Assembly (NCBI GenBank): GCA_046349215.1
Contig: JAXMCV010000002.1
Location: forward strand, 310,001-374,000
Source: JAJXWB01 sp046349215
Lineage (GTDB): Bacteria > Pseudomonadota > Alphaproteobacteria > Rhizobiales > Beijerinckiaceae
Direction of reading: 5' to 3'
DNA: 64,000 nucleotides
Shown here: in pieces, positions 16,757 to 24,624 of the stretch
Numbering within the stretch: position 1 is the first letter of the stretch
How the letters are laid out: the number at the start of each line of letters is the position of its first letter
The notes under the pieces: generated by a model
The model's database searches: none
Told to the model about the DNA's origin: nothing
Seen by the model: only the letters and a program-made list of their open reading frames with translations
Made by a program: the position numbers and the translations under genes

Positions 16757-17950
16757 CTATTCCACCGCCGCATAGACCAGCGTGCGGAAGAGCATGCGGT
16801 AATAGTCGCGCTGGCCGGGCGCCTGGATCATCAAGAGCGCGAACAGGTCTTCCTTCGGGTCGATCCAGAATGTCGTGCCCGCGACGCCGCCCCAGTAGAA
16901 CAAGCCTTGTGAACCCGGCACGACCGTCATGCCCGGCGACGTGCGCACGGCGAATCCGAGGCCGAAGCCGTGGCCGGGCGGCAGCAGGTCCGAGCCGCGC
17001 TTCACATGCGGGCCGAGATGGTCGCTCGCCATGAATTCCAGCGTCTTGCGCCCGATGATGCGTTCCTTGCCGAGCGCGCCGCCGCCAGCCAGCATGGCGC
17101 AGAAGCGCGCGTAATCTGTCGCGGTGGAAGCGAGGCCGCCGCCGCCCGATTCGAACATGGCGGGACGGCGCTGGTTCAGAAGCTTTACCGGCTCCTTCGT
17201 ATCCGGATCGATGTCGAAGGCTTCGGCGATGCGGTCCTGCTTCTTTTCCGGCACGTGGAAAGCCGTGTCCTTCATGTCGAGCGGATCGAGGATGCGACGC
17301 GACAATTCTTCGCCGAGCGTGCGGCCCGAGACGATCTCGACGATACGGCCGAGCACGTCGGTGGAGCGGCTGTAGTCCCATGACGCGCCGGGCTGGTTCA
17401 TCAGCGGCAGCTTCGCCAGCGCGTCGGCCTGGTCGGCGTTGGTCTGGTTGAGCCGCGCCAGATTGGCCTGCGCATAGAGCTTCTGGACGGGATGGCCGCC
17501 GCCGCCGACAAAATCGTAAGTCAGGCCCGACGTGTGGCGCAGCAGGTCCTGAACCGTCATCGGACGGTCGGGGGCGACCAGGTCCAGTTCACCGTCGCGC
17601 ACGACGCCGACCTTGGTGGCGGCGAAGGCGGGAATGTATTTCGAAACGGGATCGGCGAGCAGGATGCGGCCTTCCTCGACCATCATCATGATCGCGGTCG
17701 AGACGAGCGGCTTGGTCATGGAATAGATGCGGAAGATCGCATCGGTCTCCATGTCGCCCGCAGCGTTCGGATCGCGCCTGCCGAAGGCTTCGAAATAACC
17801 GACGCGGCCGTTGCGGGCGATCATCGCCACGGCGCCGGGCAGGCGTCCCTCGGCGATCTCGCGCTCCAGGGCATGGCCCAGGCGATCGAGACCGTCCCGG
17901 CTCAGTCCGACCTTTTCTGGCCTTGCGAAATCGAGGTCGCGCTTGCTCAT
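16757..17950 (-). CDS. Serine hydrolase, beta-lactamase class C / EstB-type family
   Basis: 397 residues. The active-site S-x-x-K is SMTK (Ser77-Lys80) in IFRIYSMTKPLVSTAIMMMVEEG. A Tyr motif follows in WDYSRSTDVLGRIVE. The C-terminus (GLFYWGGVAGTTFWIDPKEDLFALLMIQAPGQRDYYRM) matches the serine hydrolase group annotated as beta-lactamase-related esterases. No signal peptide, so probably a cytoplasmic esterase and not an antibiotic-resistance enzyme. A GGAGG site precedes the ATG. It is divergent from the acyl-CoA synthetase at 18068. Confidence 0.9.
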   Translation of the reverse strand: MSKRDLDFARPEKVGLSRDGLDRLGHALEREIAEGRLPGAVAMIARNGRVGYFEAFGRRDPNAAGDMETDAIFRIYSMTKPLVSTAIMMMVEEGRILLADPVSKYIPAFAATKVGVVRDGELDLVAPDRPMTVQDLLRHTSGLTYDFVGGGGHPVQKLYAQANLARLNQTNADQADALAKLPLMNQPGASWDYSRSTDVLGRIVEIVSGRTLGEELSRRILDPLDMKDTAFHVPEKKQDRIAEAFDIDPDTKEPVKLLNQRRPAMFESGGGGLASTATDYARFCAMLAGGGALGKERIIGRKTLEFMASDHLGPHVKRGSDLLPPGHGFGLGFAVRTSPGMTVVPGSQGLFYWGGVAGTTFWIDPKEDLFALLMIQAPGQRDYYRMLFRTLVYAAVE

Positions 17951-18003
17951 CTACGTCATTCCTCCCAAGACCGGCTGCCATGACCGGCCGAACTTGCTGG
18001 CAC

Positions 18004-18019
18004 TTAATCGCTCATTTAA
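18004..18019. promoter_or_regulatory. Candidate operator shared with the 20.7-kb promoter
   Basis: TTAATCGCTCATTTAA. Its reverse complement, TTAAATGAGCGATTAA, matches 14 of 16 bases of TTAACTGAGCGATTGA at 20726-20741. Both sit 49-65 nt (here) or 65-80 nt (there) before the first gene of an acyl-CoA operon. A TetR- or FadR-type regulator site is inferred. Confidence 0.4.
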
Positions 18020-18067
18020 CGTCGCGCCCGAATTCGGCGCAACAGCCGGCCTGGAGGAATTGCGGAC

Positions 18068-19624
18068 ATGGACAATATCGAGGCGCTGGAACAGGAGTTC
18101 GGGCTCGTCGCCGACCTCGTGAAGATCACGGCGCGCGACCTGCCCGACCAGACCGCCTTCATTCTCGACGGGCGCAGGCAGTCCTATGCCCAGACGATTG
18201 TCCTGATGGACCGCGTGGCCGCCGCCCTGCAGCGCGACGGCGTGAAGCAGCGCGAGGCGATCTCGGTCTGCGCATCGACATCCATCGAATACGCCACGCT
18301 GTTTCTCGGCGCGCTGTCGATCGGCGTCGTGACCGCGCCGCTCGCGCCGTCGTCGACGCCGGAACAGCTCGAGGGCATGGTCAAGGATTGCGGCGCCAAG
18401 CTGCTGTTCCTGGACGCCAGCACAGCCGACAGCCTGAAGAACGCCGGTGACGCCAGCACGATCCGCATTTCGCTCGACGATTCCGATTGCGGCAAGCCGT
18501 TCTCGCAATGGCTGGCGCCGGCGGGCAGCGAGCCCCAACCCGCGAAGATCGATCCGCAAGACCCGTTCAACATCATCTATTCCTCGGGCACGACCGGCGT
18601 GCCCAAGGGCATCGTCCAGTCGCACCGGATGCGCTGGTCGCATGTGCAGCGCGCGACGCTGTTCCAGTACAACCGCAGCGCGGTGACGGTGCTTTCGACG
18701 CCGCTCTATTCCAACACGACGCTCGTTTCCTTCTTCCCGACGCTCGCCGGCGGCGGCACGGTCGCGCTGATGAAGAAGTTCGATGCGCACAAGTTTCTCG
18801 AACTCGCATCCTCGCTTCACGCCACGCACGCGATGCTGGTGCCAGTGCAATATCACCGCATCATGTCGCAGCCGGATTTCGACAGCTACGATCTGTCGTC
18901 CTTCCGCATCAAGTTCTGCACGAGCGCGCCGTTCGCCGGTTCGCTCAAGAGCGATATTCTCAAGCGCTGGCCGGGCGGGTTGATCGAATATTACGGCATG
19001 ACGGAAGGCGGCGGCACCTGCGTGCTCGTCGCGCATGAATTCCCCGACAAGGTCGATACGGTCGGCCGTCCCTCGGAAGGCCACGACATCAGGCTCATCG
19101 ACGAGAATGGCGTCGAGGTCGGCCCCGGCGAGGTCGGCGAAGTCGTCGGCTTTTCGGGCACTGTCATGAACGGCTATCACAACCAGCCCGGCAAGACGGC
19201 CGAGGCGCAATGGGTCGCGCCGGACGGGCGCGTCTTCATCCGCACGGGCGATGTCGGGCGGTTCGACGAAGACGGCTTCCTCAAGCTGATGGACCGCCGC
19301 AAGGACATGATCATTTCGGGCGGTTTCAACGTCTATCCGAGCGATCTGGAATCCATTCTCGTCAAGCATCCGGCGGTGCAGGAATGCGCAGTCGTCGGCG
19401 TGAAGTCGGTGGAATGGGGCGAGACGCCGCTGGCCTTCGTCGTGCTCAAGACGGGTGCGTCCGCGGCCCCCGAGGACTTGCGCGAATTCGCCAATTCGAA
19501 GCTCGGCAAGACGCAGCGCATCTCGAAGATCGAGATCGTCGACGCGCTGCCGCGTTCGGCGATCGGCAAGATCCTGAAGCGCGAATTGCGCGACGAATAC
19601 GAGGCGAAAAGGGCAAACGCATGA
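18068..19624 (+). CDS. AMP-forming acyl-CoA synthetase
   Basis: 518 residues of the ANL superfamily. The phosphate loop is IIYSSGTTGVPKGI, the adenine motif is EYYGMTEGGGTC, the hinge region is RTGDVGRFDEDGFLKLMDRR, then DMIISGGFNVYPSDLE, and the catalytic Lys is in RSAIGKILKREL. It activates a carboxylic acid to acyl-CoA via acyl-AMP. Chain-length preference cannot be read. A CTGGAGG site precedes the ATG. The stop overlaps the thioesterase start by 4 nt, so synthetase and thioesterase are made together. Confidence 0.93.
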   Translation: MDNIEALEQEFGLVADLVKITARDLPDQTAFILDGRRQSYAQTIVLMDRVAAALQRDGVKQREAISVCASTSIEYATLFLGALSIGVVTAPLAPSSTPEQLEGMVKDCGAKLLFLDASTADSLKNAGDASTIRISLDDSDCGKPFSQWLAPAGSEPQPAKIDPQDPFNIIYSSGTTGVPKGIVQSHRMRWSHVQRATLFQYNRSAVTVLSTPLYSNTTLVSFFPTLAGGGTVALMKKFDAHKFLELASSLHATHAMLVPVQYHRIMSQPDFDSYDLSSFRIKFCTSAPFAGSLKSDILKRWPGGLIEYYGMTEGGGTCVLVAHEFPDKVDTVGRPSEGHDIRLIDENGVEVGPGEVGEVVGFSGTVMNGYHNQPGKTAEAQWVAPDGRVFIRTGDVGRFDEDGFLKLMDRRKDMIISGGFNVYPSDLESILVKHPAVQECAVVGVKSVEWGETPLAFVVLKTGASAAPEDLREFANSKLGKTQRISKIEIVDALPRSAIGKILKRELRDEYEAKRANA

Positions 19625-20061
19625 GCCCGGTGTTCGAGCACCATACCGACGTCGGCTGGTTCGACCTCGACGCCAACCGGCACATGAAGAACACGGCCTA
19701 CATGGAAAAGTCGGTGGACTGCCGGCTGCGCTATTTCAATTCCACCGGCGTGTCGCCCGACATCTTCGCGAAATGGAAGGTCGCTTTCGTCGTCGTCAGC
19801 GACCAGGTGACCTATTCGAAGGAATTGTTCCTCGGCGACAGGATGCGCGTTCAGATGCTGTGTGGCGGCATCAACGAGAAGGGCACGCGCTTCCTCATCG
19901 TCAATCGCATCCTCACGCCGGACGGCGACAGGGTTTATGAAATCCGCTCGATGGTCGTGTGGCTCAACACCGAGACGCGCAAGACGACGGTTCCGCCGCC
20001 GGAGCTTGCCGGACTCATCCAGAACATGGCGCGAACGGACGATTTCGCTTTGCTCAAATGA
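19621..20061 (+). CDS. Acyl-CoA thioesterase, 4HBT hot-dog fold
   Basis: 146 residues. The DVGWFDLDANRHMKNTAYME start is the 4-hydroxybenzoyl-CoA thioesterase/YbgC-type motif, with Asp and Asn-His in the catalytic loop. Sheet segments VAFVVVSDQVTYSKELFLGDRM and RFLIVNRILTPDG follow. It hydrolyses an acyl-CoA to free acid and CoA. Overlap with the acyl-CoA synthetase stop (ATGA) indicates coupled translation; the opposing activities may balance CoA or edit wrong products. Confidence 0.88.
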   Translation: MSPVFEHHTDVGWFDLDANRHMKNTAYMEKSVDCRLRYFNSTGVSPDIFAKWKVAFVVVSDQVTYSKELFLGDRMRVQMLCGGINEKGTRFLIVNRILTPDGDRVYEIRSMVVWLNTETRKTTVPPPELAGLIQNMARTDDFALLK

Positions 20062-20088
20062 AAAATGCCCCGCCATGCGGCGGGGCTT
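20061..20088. terminator. Bidirectional hairpin terminator between convergent genes
   Basis: GCCCCGCC (20067-20074), loop ATGC, GGCGGGGC (20079-20086): a perfect 8-bp stem. On the minus strand it is followed by a T tract (AAAAA at 20061-20065 on the plus strand), a good intrinsic terminator for the gene at 20110-20508. On the plus strand only TT follows. Confidence 0.8.
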
Positions 20089-20109
20089 CCTGCAGACGAA
20101 GGCAGCGCC

Positions 20110-20508
20110 TCACTTCTGCTTGGCGATGATCTTGTCCTTGATGTCGTTATAGACGTTCTGCGGGATGATGCCCTTCTGCACCAGCTCGTCCTTGCCCTTG
20201 TAGGGACGGCCCTTGATGATGGCCTCGGCGCGCGCCTTGCCGATTCCCTTGAGCGCATCGAGCTGGTCGGCGGTGGCGGTGTTGATGTCGAGAAGATCCG
20301 TTTTGGCGGCCGGCGTCGCGGCTGCGGCGGGAGCCGGCTTTGCGGCCGGGGCAGCAGCCGGGGCGGGCGCAGGCTTGGCGGGCGCGGTCGCGGCCGGCGG
20401 CGGCGCCTTCGGCGCATTGGTCGCGGGCTGCGTCGCCTGCGCGAAGGCAAAAGCCGGCGCGAGGCCGAGCGCGGCGCTCAGAACGAGTGCACGAATGGAA
20501 GTGCGCAT
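20110..20508 (-). CDS. Secreted helix-hairpin-helix protein (ComEA-like)
   Basis: 132 residues. A signal peptide (about 1-23, ending AFAFA) is followed by an Ala/Pro linker (about 25-68) and a ComEA-type helix-hairpin-helix domain: LLDINTATADQLDALKGIGKARAEAIIKGRPYK. ComEA proteins bind double-stranded DNA in the periplasm during uptake. No other competence gene is in the window, and stand-alone HhH proteins of this kind are common in alphaproteobacteria, so a DNA-uptake role is only possible. GGGGAG precedes the ATG. The hairpin just after its stop is a well-formed terminator. Confidence 0.85.
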   Translation of the reverse strand: MRTSIRALVLSAALGLAPAFAFAQATQPATNAPKAPPPAATAPAKPAPAPAAAPAAKPAPAAAATPAAKTDLLDINTATADQLDALKGIGKARAEAIIKGRPYKGKDELVQKGIIPQNVYNDIKDKIIAKQK

Positions 20509-20705
20509 TGAATTCTCCCCTCAGACTCCGGCGGGTCAGCCCCGGATCATCCGAGGCTCTTCCAACGCCGCCGAAAGTCAACTCCGGCTCTCCCGGAACA
20601 GCGCCTTTATGGCGCGTCCAAGCTGTACCGGACATGAACGCGAAACATGGCGTCGCCCGCGAGGCCCCCGGTCCTTCGGGCCGCCCGCATCGCGATCTGA
20701 TTGTT

Positions 20706-20724
20706 TTGCAATGCGGAATTGCAA
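20706..20724. promoter_or_regulatory. Inverted repeat TTGCAAT-N5-ATTGCAA
   Basis: A perfect 7-5-7 inverted repeat in the 297-nt gap between the divergent HhH gene and the SDR-thiolase operon, directly next to the 20726-20741 candidate operator. Probably a regulator site. The rest of this gap holds no gene. Confidence 0.4.
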
Positions 20725-20725
20725 T

Positions 20726-20741
20726 TTAACTGAGCGATTGA
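20726..20741. promoter_or_regulatory. Candidate operator TTAACTGAGCGATTGA
   Basis: Matches the reverse complement of 18004-18019 at 14 of 16 positions. Lies 65-80 nt upstream of the ATG at 20806. A weaker relative sharing the TGAGCGAT core is at 36122-36137, in the divergent enoyl-CoA hydratase/SDR promoter. Confidence 0.4.
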
Positions 20742-20805
20742 CGCTGCCGCGGCGGCGGGTGCAAAGTCGCACGCAATCAAAACATGGAAGCGCGCAGGAG
20801 AGTTT

Positions 20806-21729
20806 ATGTCGGCGGACAAGTGCCTCACGGACAAGGTCGTGGTCGTCACCGGCGCCGGGCGCGGCATCGGGCGTGAAATCGCGCTGCTCTGCGCGCGCCA
20901 GGGCGCGAAGGTCGTCGTCAACGACCTCGGCGGGTCGGCCGACGGCGAGGGCGGGTCGGACGCCCATCCTGCCGAAGAGGTGGTTGAACTCATCCGCAAG
21001 GAAGGCGGCAAGGCGGTCGCCAATTTCGATTCCGTGGCCGAGGCGCAGCCGGCCGCCAACATCATCAAGACGGCGGTGGATTCGTTCGGGCGCGTGGATT
21101 GCGTCGTCAACAACGCCGGCATCCTGCGCGACCGCATCTTCCACCGCATGTCGATCGTCGATTTCGAGACCGTCATCAAGGTGCATCTGTTCGGCTGCTT
21201 CTACACATCGCGCGCGGCGGCCAATTATTTCAAGGAGCAGAATTCCGGTTCCTTCGTGCATTTCACCTCGACGTCCGGCCTCGTCGGCAATTTCGGACAG
21301 GCGAATTACGCCGCCGCAAAGCTCGGCATCGTCGGCCTGTCCAAGTCGATCGCGCTCGACATGCAGCGCTTCAACGTGCGCTCGAACTGCGTGTCGCCCT
21401 TCGCATGGAGCCGCCTGATCGGCACGATCCCGACGGAGACCGAAGCCGAGAAGGCGCGCGTCGCCAAGATCCAGGCGATGAGCGCCGACAAGATCGCGCC
21501 GATCTGCGCCTATCTCGCTTCCGACCTGTCGGCGGACGTCACGGGCCAGATTTTCGCGGTGCGCATGAACGAAATCTACCTGATGAGCCAGTCGCGGCCG
21601 ATCCGCTCGGTGCATCGCGACGGCGGCTGGACGCCGCAGACGATCGCCGAGCACGGCATGCCGGCGATGAAGGGCAGCTTCTACAAGCTCGACCGTTCGG
21701 CCGATGTGTTCACCTGGGATCCGGTCTGA
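20806..21729 (+). CDS. (3R)-hydroxyacyl-CoA dehydrogenase, MFE-2-like SDR
   Basis: 307 residues. N-terminal VVVVTGAGRGIGREIALLCA, then VVVNDLGGSADGEGG and GGKAVANFDSV. These segments mark the SDR domain of peroxisomal multifunctional enzyme type 2, which oxidises (3R)-hydroxyacyl-CoA. Catalytic Tyr168 and Lys172 lie in NYAAAK, with Ser155/157 before them. The C-terminal extension (about 240-307) is longer than a minimal SDR. First gene of an operon with the ketosynthase-like/DUF35 fusion (9-nt gap) and the thiolase, so it probably gives the 3-ketoacyl-CoA that the thiolase cleaves. Confidence 0.88.
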   Translation: MSADKCLTDKVVVVTGAGRGIGREIALLCARQGAKVVVNDLGGSADGEGGSDAHPAEEVVELIRKEGGKAVANFDSVAEAQPAANIIKTAVDSFGRVDCVVNNAGILRDRIFHRMSIVDFETVIKVHLFGCFYTSRAAANYFKEQNSGSFVHFTSTSGLVGNFGQANYAAAKLGIVGLSKSIALDMQRFNVRSNCVSPFAWSRLIGTIPTETEAEKARVAKIQAMSADKIAPICAYLASDLSADVTGQIFAVRMNEIYLMSQSRPIRSVHRDGGWTPQTIAEHGMPAMKGSFYKLDRSADVFTWDPV

Positions 21730-21738
21730 GGAAAAACG

Positions 21739-23178
21739 ATGTCGAAGGGCATTCTGGGTTACGGCGCCTACATTCCGATGCGTCGCCTGCAGCGCAAGGC
21801 GATCGTCGCCGCCAACGTCTGGTTCAACGGCGGCCTCAAGAGCCAGGCCAAGGGCGAGCGCGCCATGGCGAACTGGGACGAGGATTCGGTCACCATGGCG
21901 GTGGCCGCCGCCCGCGATTGTCTGGGCGCCGGCGAGCGCGACATAGCCGCGCTTCATCTGGCTTCAACCTCTCTGCCGTTCGCAGACCGTCTCAACGCCG
22001 GCATCGTCGCCAATGCGCTGAACCTGTCCGAAAGCGTCGCCGGCCACGATCATTCGGCAACGCAGCGGGCTGGACTTTCCGCGCTTGCCGATGCGCTCGG
22101 CGCTTCGGGCAAGGGCGCGATCCTGGTTGCGGCCGCCGAGAAGCGGCGCACGAAAGCCGCAAGTCCGCTTGAGCTATCGACCGGCGACGGCGCTGCCGCT
22201 TTTCTGGTCGGCGAGGGCGAACCGATCGCGGAACTGGTCGCATCCGCAAACCGCACCGTCGATTTCGTCGATCATTACCGCGGGCAGAATGTCGAATTCG
22301 ACTACACGTGGGAAGAGCGCTGGATCCGCGACGAGGGCTACAACAAGATCGTGCCGGCGACGCTGAAGGACCTGTTCGCCAAGGCGGGCGTTGCCGGCGC
22401 GGACATCGCGCATTTCTGCATGCCCTGCACCCTGCCGAAGGTCGCCGCCTCCATCGCGAAGAAGGCGGGCGTGCCCGACGGCGCCGTGCGCGACAATCTG
22501 GCGATGGTCTGCGGCGACACGGGGGCAGCGCATGCGCTGGTCATGCTGGCGCATGCGCTGGAAGGCGCGAAGCCCGGCGAACTGATCCTCGTCGTCGGTT
22601 TTGGCCAGGGCTGCGACGCGCTGCTGTTCCGCGCGACAGACCGGATCGGCGTGGCAAAGCCCGTGCGCGGCGTATCGGGCTGGCTCAAGCGGCGGCGCGA
22701 GGAGACGAATTACCAGAAATTTCTCGCCTTCAACGACAACATCACGATCGAGCGGGGCATGCGCTCGGAAGTCGACAAGGCGACCGCGCTTTCGTCGCTC
22801 TATCGCAATCGCAACACGCTGACCGGTTTCGTCGGCGGCAAGTGCAATGTCTGCGGCACGCTGCAATTCCCGAAGACGAATGTCTGCGTCAATCCGAACT
22901 GCAACGCCTTCCATAGCCAGGAGCCGCAGCCCTTCGCCGACATCGAGGGCCGGATCATGAGCTATACCGCCGACAACCTCACCTACAGCGCCGATCCGCC
23001 GGCCTGCTACGGCATGGTGCAGTTCGATGCGGGCGGTCGCATCATGATCGATTTCACCGACGTGACTCCGGACGAGATCGACGTCGGCAAGAAGATGGAC
23101 ATGGTGTTCCGCATCAAGGATTTCGACACGCAGCGCAATTTCACGCGCTATTTCTGGAAGGCGACGCCGGCGGCGTAG
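21739..23178 (+). CDS. HMG-CoA-synthase/ketosynthase-like protein fused to a DUF35 zinc-ribbon/OB domain
   Basis: 479 residues. Residues 1-340 have a thiolase/HMG-CoA synthase-like fold (GILGYGAYIPMRRLQRKAI; ELSTGDGAAAFLVGE; LVVGFGQGCDALLF). The nucleophile region reads HDHSATQRAGLSAL (103-116), with no Cys. Residues about 360-479 are DUF35: a zinc ribbon C369-x2-C372-x10-C383-x4-C388, then an OB-fold. DUF35 proteins bind acyl-CoA and partner with thiolase-like enzymes, for example ChsH2 with the Ltp2 retro-aldolase. Set between a hydroxyacyl-CoA dehydrogenase and a thiolase, it is probably an accessory or scaffold subunit. A catalytic role is uncertain. Confidence 0.85.
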   Translation: MSKGILGYGAYIPMRRLQRKAIVAANVWFNGGLKSQAKGERAMANWDEDSVTMAVAAARDCLGAGERDIAALHLASTSLPFADRLNAGIVANALNLSESVAGHDHSATQRAGLSALADALGASGKGAILVAAAEKRRTKAASPLELSTGDGAAAFLVGEGEPIAELVASANRTVDFVDHYRGQNVEFDYTWEERWIRDEGYNKIVPATLKDLFAKAGVAGADIAHFCMPCTLPKVAASIAKKAGVPDGAVRDNLAMVCGDTGAAHALVMLAHALEGAKPGELILVVGFGQGCDALLFRATDRIGVAKPVRGVSGWLKRRREETNYQKFLAFNDNITIERGMRSEVDKATALSSLYRNRNTLTGFVGGKCNVCGTLQFPKTNVCVNPNCNAFHSQEPQPFADIEGRIMSYTADNLTYSADPPACYGMVQFDAGGRIMIDFTDVTPDEIDVGKKMDMVFRIKDFDTQRNFTRYFWKATPAA

Positions 23179-23195
23179 GGTCAGGGAGAAACATC

Positions 23196-24401
23196 ATGGC
23201 CAGAGGCATCAAGGACAAGGTCGCCATTCTCGGCATGGGCTGTTCGAAGTTCGGCGAGCGCTGGGACAAGGAAGCCGACGACCTGATGGTCGAGGCGTTC
23301 GAGGAGGCGCTGAGGGACGCAGGCATCGAGAAGAACCAGATCGAGGCCGCGTGGTTCTCGACCGCTATCGAGGAGCAGCATGTCGGCAAGTCGGGCACGC
23401 CGCTCGCCGTGGCATTGCGCCTGCCGCAGATCGCGGTCACGCGCGTCGAGAATTTCTGCGCGTCCGGCACGGACGCCTTCCGTGGCGCGGTCTACGCGGT
23501 CGCCTCGGGCGCAGCCGACATCGCGCTGGCGCTCGGCGTCGAGAAGCTGAAGGACACGGGCTACGGCGGCCTGCCGCAGCGCGGACGCGGCGTTCTCAAT
23601 TCGCAATGGTGGGCGAACGCGTCGGCCCCCGGCAATTTCGCGCAGCTTGCCGCCGCCTATCGCGCCAAGCACGGCGTGTCGAAAGAGGATCTCAAGCGCG
23701 CCATCGCGCATATTTCCGTCAAGAGCCACGACAACGGCTCGCGCAACCCCAAGGCGCATCTGCAGAACAAGGTGACGATGGAGCAGGTACTGGAGGCGCC
23801 GCTGGTCGCCGAACCGCTCGGCCTGTTCGACTGCTGCGGAGTCTCGGATGGCTCGGCCTGCGCCATCGTCACGACGCCGGAGATCGCGCGTTCGCTCGGC
23901 AAGACGGACATCATCAGCGTCAAGGCGCTGCAGCTTTCGGTGTCGAACGGCGTCGAGGCTCAGCACAATTCCTGGGACGGCTCGTATTTCGCGACCGCCC
24001 GCGTCGCCTCGAAGAAGGCGTACCAGGAGGCCGGCGTCGTCAATCCGCGCGAGGAGATCGACCTGATCGAGGTGCACGATTGTTTTTCCGTGACCGAACT
24101 CGTCACGATGGAAGACCTGTTCATCTCGCCCGAGGGTCGCGCCATCTACGACGTGATGGACGGTTTCTACGATCACGACGGCAAGCTGCCCTGCCAGATC
24201 GATGGCGGCCTGAAATGCTTCGGCCATCCGATCGGCGCCTCGGGCATGCGCATGATCTACGAAATGTACCTGCAATTGCAGGGCAAGGCGGGGCCCCGGC
24301 AACGCGCGAAGGCGCCGCGGCTCGGCCTCACGCACAACCTCGGCGGCTTCCCGCACCAGAACGTCTGTTCGATCTCGATCGTCGGAAGATACGGGGAGTG
24401 A
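23196..24401 (+). CDS. SCPx-type thiolase
   Basis: 401 residues. The nucleophile lies in VENFCASGTDAFRGA (Cys88). HDCFS carries the His/Cys pair, and CFGHPIGASGMRMIYE is the C-terminal thiolase signature. Sequence style (GMGCSKFGERWDKEADDLMVEAFEEAL) fits the sterol-carrier-protein-x/lipid-transfer thiolase group and not the FadA group. It cleaves 3-ketoacyl-CoA, typically branched or sterol-derived chains in characterised relatives. Third gene after the SDR and the DUF35 fusion, 17 nt after the latter. The intact Cys separates it from Ltp2-like aldolases. Confidence 0.9.
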   Translation: MARGIKDKVAILGMGCSKFGERWDKEADDLMVEAFEEALRDAGIEKNQIEAAWFSTAIEEQHVGKSGTPLAVALRLPQIAVTRVENFCASGTDAFRGAVYAVASGAADIALALGVEKLKDTGYGGLPQRGRGVLNSQWWANASAPGNFAQLAAAYRAKHGVSKEDLKRAIAHISVKSHDNGSRNPKAHLQNKVTMEQVLEAPLVAEPLGLFDCCGVSDGSACAIVTTPEIARSLGKTDIISVKALQLSVSNGVEAQHNSWDGSYFATARVASKKAYQEAGVVNPREEIDLIEVHDCFSVTELVTMEDLFISPEGRAIYDVMDGFYDHDGKLPCQIDGGLKCFGHPIGASGMRMIYEMYLQLQGKAGPRQRAKAPRLGLTHNLGGFPHQNVCSISIVGRYGE

Positions 24402-24404
24402 ACG

Positions 24405-24614
24405 TCACGCGGCCTTTCGCCGCGTGAGAACGAGGCCGGCTACAAGTCCGGCGATGGCGCCGAGCGGCCCGAGGATCAGGCCGGACGTCATGCTCGCCTC
24501 CAGCGCGCGATCATGCGTATTGGTCGACAGGAGCATGATCGCCCAATAGCCGAGGAATGCGCCGGCGGCGTAACCCGCGACGAGGCCGGCGATCGCTGCG
24601 AAAAACCGACGCAA
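24405..24614 (-). CDS. Small two-helix membrane protein
   Basis: 69 residues if started at the TTG at 24614, which has GAGGAGG five nt upstream inside the end of the acyl-CoA synthetase gene; a longer frame to 24698 has no support. Two hydrophobic segments (FFAAIAGLVAGYAAGAFLGYWAI and SGLILGPLGAIAGLVAGLVLT) joined by a polar loop with LSTNTHDRALE, then an RRKAA tail. Function unknown. It probably comes from the same transcript as the synthetase, 10 nt downstream of its stop. Confidence 0.65.
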   Translation of the reverse strand: MRRFFAAIAGLVAGYAAGAFLGYWAIMLLSTNTHDRALEASMTSGLILGPLGAIAGLVAGLVLTRRKAA

Positions 24615-24624
24615 CCGCGCCTCC

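Noticed and set aside
16757..17950. Antibiotic-resistance beta-lactamase
   Set aside because: It has the class C SxxK motif but no signal peptide, and its sequence style is that of EstB-like esterases.
23196..24401. Ltp2-type steroid retro-aldolase
   Set aside because: The nucleophile Cys88 and the HDCFS/GHPIG thiolase residues are intact, which favours a true thiolase.
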